Shown: positions 16,224-27,431, numbered from the stretch's first letter. The stretch is DNA of 64,000 nucleotides from DASWIG01 sp965371445 (GCA_965371445.1 CBDUYN010000015.1:1-64000); one strand, 5' to 3'. Notes: generated by a model not told the origin, from the sequence alone. Numbers and translations: made by a program.

Positions 16224-17452
16224 ATAGCGACTGGCAAGCCTTCCGGCTGGTGCCCGACGACGTCTTCTTCTTCCGCGACGGCAAGCCCAGCAGCCGTGGC
16301 GCGGACCATTACCTGCGCTCCCTGTTCCCACCCCATCCGTTCACTCTCTACGGTGCCCTGCGCACTCGCCGGCTTCTCGACGAGGGAGTCCGTCTCGCTG
16401 GTCTCGACCGCAGCGCCTGGGGACGGTTGCCGCACGAGTTGAGGCAAGAGCTCGGGGAGTGGGGCGGTTTCGGGACGCTCTCGGTCCGCGGGCCGTGGCT
16501 GGTACGGGGTGAGGACGAACCTCTGGTTCCTGCCCCGGTAGATCTGGGACTTGCCCTGGTTGAGCGTCCCCGAAGCGAGGAGGAACGGGGAGTGCGTCGT
16601 CGCCGCGGTGGACTCGACGAACCGCACCCGCCGGTTCCCGAGCGCGTAGCCCGATTCCGCTTGCCCAAGCCGTCGGCCGGCCTCACCCGAGGCGGCCATT
16701 TCCATGGCCACGGGCTCCTGCAGCCGTACGTGCACAGCGGTACCCAATGGATCCCATGGTCCGAGGATCGGGCACCGCGTCCAGCCGCCGGTTGGTACTT
16801 GACCCCCCGCGGCCTCGGGGTCTGGCGGCAGGGCGGCGTGCCGGCGGTGGTCGACTTCGTCCACCACTCGGAGCTGTGGACCCAGGAGGTGCGCACGGGC
16901 CTGGGCCTGGAGGCCGGTGACCGGCGCAGCGAGGATCACATGCTCTTTACCTTTGGCTACGTGCGCCTGCGTCAGGGCGTGTCCCTCGGCTTCGAGGCCC
17001 GTGGTACGAAGCTGCGGCCAGGGAGGCGGGTGCGCCTGGGGGGTGAGGCGCGTACCGGCCTGCTGGAGAAGGGCCCACCCTTCCCAGCACAGGAGCCGAA
17101 AGAAGCGGAAGGCGTCCGTCAGCGTCTTGCCTTCGTCACGCCCGCCCTCGCCGAGGCCGGCGGCTATCCCCCGGGCTTCACCGATGGAGCGACGGAGGGC
17201 AAGCTGGCCGGCCTGCCTTGCCGGCTCCTCGGCGGAGTGATGGGTGGTTTCACACTGGTCGGCGGCTGGGACCTGGCGAATCAGCGAGCCAAGCCCCTGC
17301 GCAGGGCGGTCCCCGCCGGTTCGGTGTTCGTTGTCGAAGCAATCGAGGCCGGCTCCGCCGCCAACCTCGATGGTATCTGTCTCTCGGATTTCGAAACAGA
17401 ACGCCTCGCTGCCCAGGGCTTCGGTCTGGTGGTGGCCGGCGTGGATTCTTAG
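16220..17452 (+). CDS. cmr3: Cmr3, type III-B RAMP protein
   Basis: 410 residues with the Cmr3 N-terminal signature VPDDVFFFRDGKPSS and the downstream PFTLYGALRT. Cmr3 pairs with Cas10 and holds the crRNA 5' handle. The start overlaps the cas10 stop (ATGA) with a strong AAAGGAGG site. A glycine-rich GGVMGGFTLVGGWD segment lies near the C terminus. Confidence 0.9.
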   Translation: MNSDWQAFRLVPDDVFFFRDGKPSSRGADHYLRSLFPPHPFTLYGALRTRRLLDEGVRLAGLDRSAWGRLPHELRQELGEWGGFGTLSVRGPWLVRGEDEPLVPAPVDLGLALVERPRSEEERGVRRRRGGLDEPHPPVPERVARFRLPKPSAGLTRGGHFHGHGLLQPYVHSGTQWIPWSEDRAPRPAAGWYLTPRGLGVWRQGGVPAVVDFVHHSELWTQEVRTGLGLEAGDRRSEDHMLFTFGYVRLRQGVSLGFEARGTKLRPGRRVRLGGEARTGLLEKGPPFPAQEPKEAEGVRQRLAFVTPALAEAGGYPPGFTDGATEGKLAGLPCRLLGGVMGGFTLVGGWDLANQRAKPLRRAVPAGSVFVVEAIEAGSAANLDGICLSDFETERLAAQGFGLVVAGVDS

Positions 17453-17462
17453 GAGCGTTGTT

Positions 17463-18386
17463 ATGGGCCGAAAGACCATGTCCCAGCTCGGTGTGCTGGG
17501 CCTCTACACCGAAACCTCACTGCACTGCGGTGCCGAGAGTGGCAGTGGCTATGTGGACCTTCCCATCCAGCGGGAGCGCCACACCGGCTACCCGCTGATC
17601 CCAGGCTCCACCGTCAAGGGAGTGCTACGCGACGAGATGTCCGGCAACGGCAAGAGCGACGGACTGGGCAAGGCCGAGATCGACCGCATCTTCGGCACCG
17701 AGGACGCCAAGGGTCCGGGGCGCATCTCTTTCGGCGACGGCATCCTGGTCGCCTTCCCCGTTCGCTCGTCGTCGGCGCCCTTCCACTGGGTGACCTGCCC
17801 CTTCGTGCTGGAGCGGGCAGGTCGCGCGTTCGGCAAGGAGATTGCCGTCGAGAATCCCGGCGCGAAAGCCGCATGGGCGAAGACCTCGGGCGAAGTGCTC
17901 GTGGAGGAGCTACGTTTGCAAAAGAAGATACACCCCACCTTCTTCGCCGAGGATGGCCCGACAGCGGGTCTCAGGACTCTCTTGAAGTTGCTGCCACCTG
18001 GCGATCACGGGTTCAGCTATACCCGCAAGATCTTTCCCGACCGTCTTCTCGTAGTAGGGGACGATGTGTTCCGCGAGTTGGTGGAGACCGCGACGGATGT
18101 GGTCACGCGAATCAAGCTCAACGCCCTGGGAACAACGTCCACGATTCCCAAAGGTGAGCACACGGACATTGAGGGACCGGCCCGGGAGGGCAATCTCTTC
18201 GTGCAGGAGCTAGTGCCGCCGGAGACGCTCTTCCTCTGCCCCTTGCGGGCCCTGGAGGGCGAGGAAAGCTTCGCCGGCCTCGCGGCGAAGCTCCGGGTGA
18301 TGAGGCTCGGGGGCGACGAGACCATCGGCCGCGGAGTGACGCACGTCAACTGGGCACCGGCGGTCCAAGGCGCAGAGGAGGGTTGA
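17463..18386 (+). CDS. cmr4: Cmr4, type III-B backbone RNase subunit
   Basis: 307 residues. RAMP protein with an N-terminal LGLYTETSLHCGAESGSGYVD, a catalytic-loop region RERHTGYPLIPGSTVKGVLRDEM, and a C-terminal GGDETIGRGVTHV glycine-rich loop. Cmr4 forms the backbone and cuts target RNA every 6 bases. The start is placed at ATG 17463, 11 bases after cmr3; the reading frame is open further upstream but that part overlaps cmr3. Confidence 0.9.
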   Translation: MGRKTMSQLGVLGLYTETSLHCGAESGSGYVDLPIQRERHTGYPLIPGSTVKGVLRDEMSGNGKSDGLGKAEIDRIFGTEDAKGPGRISFGDGILVAFPVRSSSAPFHWVTCPFVLERAGRAFGKEIAVENPGAKAAWAKTSGEVLVEELRLQKKIHPTFFAEDGPTAGLRTLLKLLPPGDHGFSYTRKIFPDRLLVVGDDVFRELVETATDVVTRIKLNALGTTSTIPKGEHTDIEGPAREGNLFVQELVPPETLFLCPLRALEGEESFAGLAAKLRVMRLGGDETIGRGVTHVNWAPAVQGAEEG

Positions 18387-18388
18387 CG

Positions 18389-18787
18389 ATGGCCACACTG
18401 GAGCAAGAACGGGCAGCCTTCGCACTGCAACGGGTGGAGGCGGTGCGCGATGACCCGCACCGCACGAACGCCAAGTACAAGACGCAGCTCCTGAAGCTGC
18501 CGGCGCGCCTCCACACCAACGGCCTCGGACAAACGGCGGCCTATCTCCTGGCGCAGAAAGATAAGAGTCCCGAGCGAGAGATCTATGATTGGCTGCAAAA
18601 ATGGCTGCACCCCGACGATCACAGACTCTACCCGCCGAGGCAACGATTGATCGACTGCATCACGGGCAACGCCCAGGGCCTGAAAGACGCAGAGAACGAC
18701 TACCGCCGTGCATCGGCCGAAGCACGGGCGCTGGCGGTATGGCTCAAGCGCTTCGCTGAGGCGTTCCTGGAGGGGGAGGTCGAGTGA
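18389..18787 (+). CDS. cmr5: Cmr5, type III-B small subunit
   Basis: 132 residues, all helical, beginning ATLEQERAAFALQRVEAV and containing YKTQLLKLPARLHTNGLGQTAAYL, the usual Cmr5 core. It fills the belly of the Cmr complex. Starts 3 bases after the cmr4 stop and overlaps cmr6 by 4 bases. Confidence 0.88.
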   Translation: MATLEQERAAFALQRVEAVRDDPHRTNAKYKTQLLKLPARLHTNGLGQTAAYLLAQKDKSPEREIYDWLQKWLHPDDHRLYPPRQRLIDCITGNAQGLKDAENDYRRASAEARALAVWLKRFAEAFLEGEVE

Positions 18788-19908
18788 GCAAGGTGCCTAT
18801 GCCGTCGGCGATCGCTGGCCTCTTGACTCTGAAGGATGCCACGAACCGGTCGCTCTTCTTCGACCGCGGCTTCGCTCTCTACGGAGCAGCCGCCCAGGGG
18901 CACGAGAAAGGGAAAGCCGGAGACGAGAAGCGCGACAGCCTCTCGGCCTTCCGGGAGCATTTCTCGGCGCCTCACGACTTCGAGAGCTTCCTCGCCCGGC
19001 GCCGACAGGCCCTCGAAAGCTTGGCCGCCAGCTGTGTGGAGCTCACCACCGCGAGCCGCCTGGTGGTGGGTCTGGGACTGCCACACCCGGTGGAGACGGG
19101 CTTCCTTTTTGATCGGCTCACAGGTTGCCCCTATTTGCCCGGCTCGAGCGTCAAAGGCCTCTTGCGGGCGACCGCACGCCTGGTGGCACAGGGGGAGTTG
19201 TCTTCGGCCGAGCCGGAATTCTTCCAGCTCCACCAGAATCGTCTGTTCGGCCCGGCTCTGGGATCGGGCGCCACCCCGACCCGGGGGGAGTTGGTAGTCT
19301 ATGACGCCTTTCCCCAGAAATGGCCGCGGCTTGAGCTGGATGTGCTCACCCCGCATCAGGGGGATTACTACACCGAGGGGTCGGCAAGCGTGCCGGCGGA
19401 CTGGCACCAACCCGTACCCGTGCCATTCCTAACCGTGGCGCTAGGCACGCCGTTCCGCTTTTACTTTCGGAGTCTCTCCGTCGACATGCAGCAGGAGGAT
19501 CTGGTTAAAGTGGAGGCGTTGTTGAAGATCTCGCTGGACTGGCTCGGTGCCGGGGGAAAGACCTCCGGAGGGTATGGGGTCTTCACCAGCGTCGATGGAT
19601 CTGCCGCTTCGCCGTCGAGGTCAAGGCCGGACGGCCAACTCGCCCGAGAGCTTGGGGACCCGGACCGAGAGACCTGGCACGCCGCGCTCGTCTCCTACGA
19701 CCCTGGCGGTGGCGTCCTCCGCGCTGCGAGCGCCGGCAACACGGCAGAGTCCCGCCAGCAGGAGGCGAAGCTTCTCATCGAGAAGCTGAGCCCGGAAGCG
19801 CGGGAAAGGATGGTCGAGAGAAAGAAACGCAAGTCCATCACGGCCGACGTGGACGTCGAGCGCGTCGGCCGTTCGTGGTGGCTCGTGGCCGTGCGCGAAG
19901 GGAAGTAG
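18784..19908 (+). CDS. cmr6: Cmr6, type III-B RAMP protein
   Basis: 374 residues, GTG start overlapping the cmr5 stop. RAMP motifs include SRLVVGLGLPHPVETG, LPGSSVKGLLRA and a glycine-rich LGAGGKTSGGYGVF. It caps the Cmr backbone beside Cmr1. The C-terminal ~110 residues are highly charged and longer than in typical Cmr6. Confidence 0.9.
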   Translation: MSKVPMPSAIAGLLTLKDATNRSLFFDRGFALYGAAAQGHEKGKAGDEKRDSLSAFREHFSAPHDFESFLARRRQALESLAASCVELTTASRLVVGLGLPHPVETGFLFDRLTGCPYLPGSSVKGLLRATARLVAQGELSSAEPEFFQLHQNRLFGPALGSGATPTRGELVVYDAFPQKWPRLELDVLTPHQGDYYTEGSASVPADWHQPVPVPFLTVALGTPFRFYFRSLSVDMQQEDLVKVEALLKISLDWLGAGGKTSGGYGVFTSVDGSAASPSRSRPDGQLARELGDPDRETWHAALVSYDPGGGVLRAASAGNTAESRQQEAKLLIEKLSPEARERMVERKKRKSITADVDVERVGRSWWLVAVREGK

Positions 19909-19913
19909 AGGCG

Positions 19914-20636
19914 ATGTCGAAGGTTCTGGCGGGTACCCGTGAGCCACTGACGCAACCTCTGGTGCTTCTCGCAGTCTCGCTGTTGATCGGACTCTCGGGC
20001 AACCTCATCGCACCGGTGTACATGGTCGGCTCCGTGGCCTGGAAGGTCCTGACAGTCGGGTCGCCGATCCTGGCCTTTCTCATGCTCTCCATCTATCTGG
20101 TCTGGTACATCCGTCGACCTTTGCGAGTCGAGCTTTCCCGGACGGCTCTCGAAAAGGCTCGTCCCTGCAAAGGCCTTGTGCTTCTGGTAAGCCCAGGGCG
20201 CGGAAGCGAGTCCGCAAAGGCGGCGATCCGCTACCACGCCGCGACGCTTCAACATGTGTGGCTGGTTCACTCCGACACGTCGAAGCCCGATGCCGACAGG
20301 ATCATCGACGAGCTCGGTCAGGACGGCGACTACCGGGGATTGTTCAACAGGATACCCCTGCTCGACATCAACTTCGAGAACAACCCTGAGGCTGTCCGCG
20401 AGAGGATCGAGGAGAAGGTCTTCCGTCAACTACCCGACGGCATCGACGAGTCGGACGTCATCATCGACATAACCGGTGGCAGGAAGGCGACAACGGCAGG
20501 CGCGTTCCTGGCGGCGCTGCCATCAGGTCGGCGGGTCGAAATCGTGAACCCGAAAAGGACCGACCGCCGAGAGCGAGGAACGGAGGCGGGGGATCCGATC
20601 GAGATCACGATCGACTACATCGTAAAACGATGTTGA
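19914..20636 (+). CDS. Membrane-anchored CARF-domain protein (putative type III effector)
   Basis: 240 residues. Two hydrophobic helices (~12-32 and 42-63) form an N-terminal membrane hairpin. The rest is a Rossmann-like CARF domain: GLVLLVSPGRGSESAK at the first strand/loop and IDITGGRKATT (Asp185-Gly189), the D-x-TGG-K signature of CARF/Csx1-type ligand pockets. No HEPN, PD-D/ExK or other catalytic domain follows. The likely job is to bind cyclic oligoadenylate from Cas10 and alter the membrane, by analogy with Cam1-type CARF-TM effectors. Starts 5 bases after cmr6, so it is part of the cmr operon. Confidence 0.78.
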   Translation: MSKVLAGTREPLTQPLVLLAVSLLIGLSGNLIAPVYMVGSVAWKVLTVGSPILAFLMLSIYLVWYIRRPLRVELSRTALEKARPCKGLVLLVSPGRGSESAKAAIRYHAATLQHVWLVHSDTSKPDADRIIDELGQDGDYRGLFNRIPLLDINFENNPEAVRERIEEKVFRQLPDGIDESDVIIDITGGRKATTAGAFLAALPSGRRVEIVNPKRTDRRERGTEAGDPIEITIDYIVKRC

Positions 20637-20680
20637 CTTTGTGAAAGTAGCAACAAACGGTTTCAATGTTCTTTGACAAC

Positions 20681-21106
20681 TGATCCGTTGACGGCCTCGG
20701 CTACGTGCTCCTGACCAACGAGATCGCCGCCCTCCTGGAAGCCCGGGGCTTCGACCCCGCAATCGGCTTCTTCCACGGCATCCGTTACGGTCGCAAGTCC
20801 CTCTCTCTCGACATCGTCGAGATCTTCCGGCAGCCCGTCATCGACCGGCTCACCCTGCGACTCTTCAACCGCGGACAGGTTACGCCGGAGGACTTCGAAG
20901 GCGGCGAGAAGGGCCTGCGGCTGGTCCCGGAAGCCTTCCAGCGCTACCTCGGGCTCTACGAAGAGCAGCTGCGCTCGCCGAGCGAGGGGAAAGAGACTCA
21001 GACCTGGCGGGAGCAGCTCCGGCAGCAGGCCGAGGCCCTCAAGGACATGGTCATGGACGGGGAGCCCCGGATGCTGTATACTTGGACTGGCCGAAGGACG
21101 GCCTGA
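20681..21106 (+). pseudogene. cas1: cas1 C-terminal remnant
   Basis: Encodes about 133 residues matching the C-terminal half of Cas1: LLTNEIAALLEARGFDPAIGFFHG followed by SLSLDIVEIFRQPVIDR, which carry the family's metal-binding His and Asp. The N-terminal half, including the first catalytic Glu, is missing. Upstream bases (from ~20681) show a frameshifted trace of the preceding DPLNALLSLGY-type region. No cas2 is found. It lies between the CARF gene and the leader of array 2, where an adaptation module would be expected. Confidence 0.8.
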
Positions 21107-21243
21107 GAGTACAGGCCACTCCGGCGGCCACGCGATGGCTCCTTGACATCTGAGGAAGCCCCCCACGGCGACTGGGGCCTCGACCTGGAAGCCTGCCGCG
21201 CTACTTCTGCGCCTGGGCGGAAGTGTGTCCGCAGAGACCCCGC

Positions 21244-21444
21244 GCGCTAACCTCCGCAGAGGCCCAAAACGGGGGGAGGTTAGCGCACTGCCCAGAATCC
21301 GGCTAAGCCCAATGAAATCAAGGACTTAGCCAAATCGGGGGTTAGGCGGACAAGCCACTATCCGGCGGCGGGCGGCCCGATTTTGGGAGGTTAGCGCATC
21401 GGGTATGCTAAGTCCTTTGTTTTCAACGAGTTAGGAAGCCAGCT
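21244..21444 (+). promoter_or_regulatory. Structured leader of CRISPR array 2
   Basis: GCGCTAACCTCC (21244-21255) pairs with GGAGGTTAGCGC (21275-21286), and a second direct copy of GGAGGTTAGCGC lies at 21386-21397. AAGGACTTAGC (21320-21330) pairs with GCTAAGTCCTT (21407-21417). The two alternative partners suggest mutually exclusive hairpins. Bases 21107-21243 show no gene. Confidence 0.5.
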
Positions 21445-23476
21445 GTGGAAATCGGATGTGGACCCTTCGGGGGATTGAGACATACTCGAACACCCAAGTG
21501 AAGTGAACCGTTTTCCACCCCACGGTGGAAATCGGATGTGGACCCTTCGGGGGATTGAGACACATCGTTCTGCAGGTTGAAGGTGATCTCCACTACTCGC
21601 CCGGTGGAAATCGGATGTGGACCCTTCGGGGGATTGAGACAAGTAGACATAGGTGGGTTCTCTCTCCTCGATCTCCCCGGAGTGGAAATCGGATGTGGAC
21701 CCTTCGGGGGATTGAGACATCGAGAGTTGGTTGACGACAATGATCTCGCCATCGAACGAGGTGGAAATCGGATGTGGACCCTTCGGGGGATTGAGACGCC
21801 AGCGTACCAGTTTGCACCGGTAACTCTCCCCAGTCGGAGTGGAAATCGGATGTGGACCCTTCGGGGGATTGAGACTCTCTCACCCATTCGGGAATCTCTC
21901 TGTCCATCATGGTCTGTGGAAATCGGATGTGGACCCTTCGGGGGATTGAGACCTGGTTGATCGGCGAGTCGGCTCCCGAAACGTTCTCAAGTGGAAATCG
22001 GATGTGGACCCTTCGGGGGATTGAGACATGCGTTCTTGAAGTAGAATGGCCTGGGTTCCAGACCGTGGAAATCGGATGTGGACCCTTCGGGGGATTGAGA
22101 CACGGAACCCCCTTCCGTAGATGCGAGCCATTGAACAAAAGGTGGAAATCGGATGTGGACCCTTCGGGGGATTGAGACACCAGACCGCACTGTACGCCGT
22201 CCAAAAGTCGCTGTGGCCGTGGAAATCGGATGTGGACCCTTCGGGGGATTGAGACATGTCTGCGAAGACCAGAGTATAACCGATGCCTTTCGCGGCAAGG
22301 TGGAAATCGGATGTGGACCCTTCGGGGGATTGAGACAAGGATCAGAAATCGGGGCGTCAGTCTCCACATGATACGTGGAAATCGGATGTGGACCCTTCGG
22401 GGGATTGAGACATGTTCTCTCTTGATCCAAACAACACCGTCACCAACAAGTGGAAATCGGATGTGGACCCTTCGGGGGATTGAGACTCTTTCTTCCTTCA
22501 CGCTCACCACGTTCGTTGACGAAAAGTGGAAATCGGATGTGGACCCTTCGGGGGATTGAGACACGAGAACGGTGAGAGCGAGGACGATCTTCTGGGTCTT
22601 GTGGAAATCGGATGTGGACCCTTCGGGGGATTGAGACATCTGGTTCTCGGGCCTGCAACCCCCGCCCTCTTTCGCGTGGAAATCGGATGTGGACCCTTCG
22701 GGGGATTGAGACAACTTGAGATGATCGAGACCTTCTTCCTCGGTGAAGGAGTGGAAATCGGATGTGGACCCTTCGGGGGATTGAGACATCTCGCATTGCG
22801 CGAGTGAGATGGAGGGCTCCTCGGCGTGGAAATCGGATGTGGACCCTTCGGGGGATTGAGACATCCTCAAGCCCTCAAGGCTCGCGGGTGGCGTGACAAG
22901 GTGGAAATCGGATGTGGACCCTTCGGGGGATTGAGACAACTTTTCCCCTTTCCGCGCTGCCGAAGTCGTTGGTGCCCTGTGGAAATCGGATGTGGACCCT
23001 TCGGGGGATTGAGACACCTGGGCGAAGAGGTCGGTTACCTGAAGAGAGTTGCCTTGTGGAAATCGGATGTGGACCCTTCGGGGGATTGAGACATCCGGAC
23101 ACGATCGCCACCCGGGTCAAGGCACTTGACGTGGAAATCGGATGTGGACCCTTCGGGGGATTGAGACATTCCAAGCATTGGCCCATCAGGGCTCTGGCTT
23201 CTGCCTGGGGTGGAAATCGGATGTGGACCCTTCGGGGGATTGAGACATGACAAGAAGGACAGTAGCCCTTCTGTTGTTGGCGCCGTGTGGAAATCGGATG
23301 TGGACCCTTCGGGGGATTGAGACACGAGAATGCCGGCCGCGCCCTCCCAGAATCCCGGCAGTCCTGTGGAAATCGGATGTGGACCCTTCGGGGGATTGAG
23401 ACAGGTTAACTGCGGCCGCCACGAAGTTCTTGCACGCCCGTGGAAATCGGATGTGGACCCTTCGGGGGATTGAGAT
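21445..23476 (+). CRISPR. CRISPR array 2 (27 repeats, 26 spacers)
   Basis: 37-base repeat: 5' half GTGGAAATCGGATGT, 3' half GGACCCTTCGGGGGATTGAGAC. Repeats are essentially identical from 21445; only the last (23440-23476) differs, ending GAGAT, so the leader is on the left and transcription is to the right. Spacers are 37-44 bases. CCC-TTC-GGG forms a short stem before the ATTGAGAC handle. Downstream of and co-directional with the type III-B operon. Confidence 0.98.
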
Positions 23477-23596
23477 AAGCACTAATGCCTTCTCAAGCCG
23501 TTCTGGACCACACAAGCCGTGGAATCGGACCCTCGGTCCCGTAAAGCTTGCTCCGGTGCTCCAGCGAAGGCCAGGCACCGTCAAGGGGGGACAATA

Positions 23597-23929
23597 CTAT
23601 CTGGCCAGGATCTCGACGAATGCGTTGGGCCGCACGATCTGTACCGGCTCAAAGCCAGGGCAATGGATCACCTTGAGGGGTAGAAGATCACGGCGGTCGT
23701 CCGTGACGATGTAGCCCGCGCCCGCTTCGAGGGCACAAGCTACGACGATATTGTCTTTAACGTCCGTGGGCACCTTCTCGAGGTCGGTGTAATGGCCTGG
23801 CATGACGAGCGCGACGTCTCGCAGGCTTTCCTCGATTTGCCAGAGATCCCGTTCGGAAAAGGACCGGTATTTTTGGAGGACGAGCAGATTGGTGTCGAAG
23901 ACGGTATGCGGGAGGACGGTTTCTGTCAC
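23597..23929 (-). CDS. PIN-domain ribonuclease toxin, internally shortened
   Basis: 110 residues. PIN-fold motifs: FDTNLLV (first Asp) and DNIVVACALEAGAGYIVTDDRRDLLPL (the second acidic group), as in the COG1569 toxin family. Family members are near 140-150 residues; here the first-strand motif runs straight into LQKYRSFSERDL, so about 35-40 residues between strand 1 and the VL..KY helix seem to be deleted in frame. It follows an antitoxin-like gene by 25 bases on the minus strand. The deletion may have inactivated it. Confidence 0.65.
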   Translation of the reverse strand: MTETVLPHTVFDTNLLVLQKYRSFSERDLWQIEESLRDVALVMPGHYTDLEKVPTDVKDNIVVACALEAGAGYIVTDDRRDLLPLKVIHCPGFEPVQIVRPNAFVEILAR

Positions 23930-23954
23930 AATGGATCCGTCCAGGGCTCACCCG

Positions 23955-24188
23955 TCAGGCAGCGCTTCTGCGTTCGGCTCGGGCTCGGCGTACCTCCCGG
24001 ACAGCCTCGTCGATGTCTCGTTCTACCTCTCCGGGATCCCATCCTTCTGTGCTCTTGCCGAGGTCCTCGGCAAGGAGGCAGAGCTTCATTTCAGGAGTCA
24101 GCACCTGGCGAAGAAGCTCCAGGCGGAGCTCCGGCGCCAGAGTCTCGATCTGGCTGGCAAGCTGTCGGATCTGCGGGTGCGGTTTCAT
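23955..24188 (-). CDS. Antitoxin-like protein upstream of PIN toxin
   Basis: 77 residues from an ATG at 24188 with a GAGAGGAG site. Helical and amphipathic (IRQLASQIETLAPELRLELLRQVL), with a charged C-terminal half rich in Glu and Arg. No defined DNA-binding fold is recognised. The assignment as antitoxin rests on its position immediately before the PIN gene and on its size. Confidence 0.5.
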   Translation of the reverse strand: MKPHPQIRQLASQIETLAPELRLELLRQVLTPEMKLCLLAEDLGKSTEGWDPGEVERDIDEAVREVRRARAERRSAA

Positions 24189-24411
24189 GCGAGTCTCCTC
24201 TCGGCTCCAGGCTCCCAATGTACCACAGTCCGCGCTCCGGAGTCTTCCTTACCTGGACGGAGGTGAGCCCGCGGGTGGGATGCACGTCTTCCTCCCGCAG
24301 AGGCGCCATCGTCCGCAAGCGGCTTTCAACCTTCAAGCTCCCAGCAGGGGAGGCTCCCGGTGTCCCCGTCGTCCTGGCGACGACTCTCCTCGACCTTGCC
24401 ATCCTCTTCGT

Positions 24412-24750
24412 CGACGCCTTGGCGCGTCCGGCCCTGGTGCTCCTCGGCTGGCTGCATTGGGGCAACACCTCGACCAACGTGGCCCGGGACCAGGATCCGC
24501 AGGGGAGGCCGCTTTTCCCCTACCTCGAGGTGGGCGACGGCCAGGGCGGCTGGCGGCGGACGGCGGTCAAGGTCGGCCTGCCGGCCGGCAAGACGAGGAG
24601 CTCCTCGAGAGCGCCGACGACCGCCTCGTCGTCTTCGGCTCGGGGGAGGAGCTCATGGTCGGCTGCGACGTCGCCTCGCTGCCGGCGCTTCCTTCCGGCT
24701 GGCGGCGGACGTATTTCCTGCACAGCGAGGGGCGGCGGATGACGGGGTAG
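24412..24750 (+). pseudogene. Decayed C terminus of an UnbV/ASPIC-like protein
   Basis: Two frames together read a family-like tail: LLGWLHWGNTSTNVARDQDP and WRRTAVKVGLPAGKT in one frame, then after ~24595 EELLESADDRLVV and LPSGWRRTYFLHSEG in another. This resembles the C-terminal region of UnbV/ASPIC-type repeat proteins that are common in Acidobacteriota. No N terminus is present. Bases 24190-24411 show no supportable gene. Confidence 0.45.
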
Positions 24751-24826
24751 GTCTCCATGACACTCGTCATGTCGCCGTAGCTCTGCTGGCCGGCTGAGGG
24801 AGGCGCCGACTCGGTCGTCGAGGCGG

Positions 24827-24855
24827 TTGACACCTGCCGCCCTCCCGCCTATACT
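24827..24855 (+). promoter_or_regulatory. Consensus sigma-70 promoter of rpsA
   Basis: TTGACA, 17 bases, TATACT: a near-perfect housekeeping promoter about 190 bases upstream of the rpsA ATG. The long leader may carry S1 autoregulation. Confidence 0.75.
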
Positions 24856-25044
24856 CCATCCTCTGAGCTCTCAAGCACTTAGCGCCTCGTGCTCGCTTCA
24901 CGCCAAGCCCAGCAACTCCGACAGGACATCATAAGTGCAGGACGCGCCCGCGTCGCAGGGAGCTTGTCCCCATTCGGCAGCAACAGGCCCGGGAGCCCGG
25001 CTCCCGGCGGCCTGATTCCCAGAACGAAGGAGGTTCGTAACGTC

Positions 25045-27018
<1,974 letters not shown>

Positions 27019-27024
27019 TCGATC

Positions 27025-27065
27025 CCGTCCCGTTCCGGACGGAGAGTCAGCCCGGAACGGGACGG
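27025..27065 (+). terminator. Hairpin after rpsA
   Basis: Perfect 14-bp stem CCGTCCCGTTCCGG (27025-27038) / CCGGAACGGGACGG (27052-27065) with a 13-base loop, starting 6 bases after the rpsA stop, followed by TTGGGTTGT. Terminator or attenuator before the HU gene. Confidence 0.65.
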
Positions 27066-27100
27066 TTGGGTTGTCATCCCGGTTTTGAGGAGAGAAGCCT

Positions 27101-27388
27101 TTGGACGAAGCCATGACGAAGGCCGAGTTGGTGGAAGAGGTCGCAGGCATGACCCGGTTGACGAAGAAACACGCCGAGATCGTGGTCAACACGGTCTTCG
27201 AGTCGATCGTCGACTCCCTACGTTCCGGGGACAAGATCGAGCTTCGCGGCTTCGGGAGCTTTCGTATCCGCGCGCGCGGGGCCAGGGTGGCACGCAATCC
27301 GAAGACCGGGGACCGGGTCAAGGTACCGGCGAAGCAGATTCCTTACTTCAAGCCCGGCAAGGAGCTCAAGGAGCTGATCAACTGCTAG
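27101..27388 (+). CDS. HU/IHF-family DNA-binding protein
   Basis: 95 residues from TTG 27101, which has GAGGAG at good spacing; ATG 27113 gives the more usual MTKAELV start. Canonical fold: an N-terminal helical pair, then KIELRGFGSFRIRARGARVARNPKTGDRVKVPAKQIPYFKPGK, cited here only as the region ~44-86, with the NPKTG beta-arm tip. It bends and compacts DNA. rpsA followed by an HU/IHF gene is a common arrangement. Confidence 0.92.
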   Translation: MDEAMTKAELVEEVAGMTRLTKKHAEIVVNTVFESIVDSLRSGDKIELRGFGSFRIRARGARVARNPKTGDRVKVPAKQIPYFKPGKELKELINC

Positions 27389-27431
27389 GCAGGCACAGCG
27401 CGCCCGCGGCGCCTTGAGGTGTTACGGGCTT

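Noticed and set aside
21423..23250. Long open frames across CRISPR array 2 giving SQSPEGSTSDFH or GNRMWTLRGIET repeats
   Set aside because: They are translations of the 37-base repeat in several frames, not proteins.
24013..24750. Intact gene between the PIN pair and rpsA
   Set aside because: Family-like sequence appears in two different frames with no N terminus, so it is a decayed gene.
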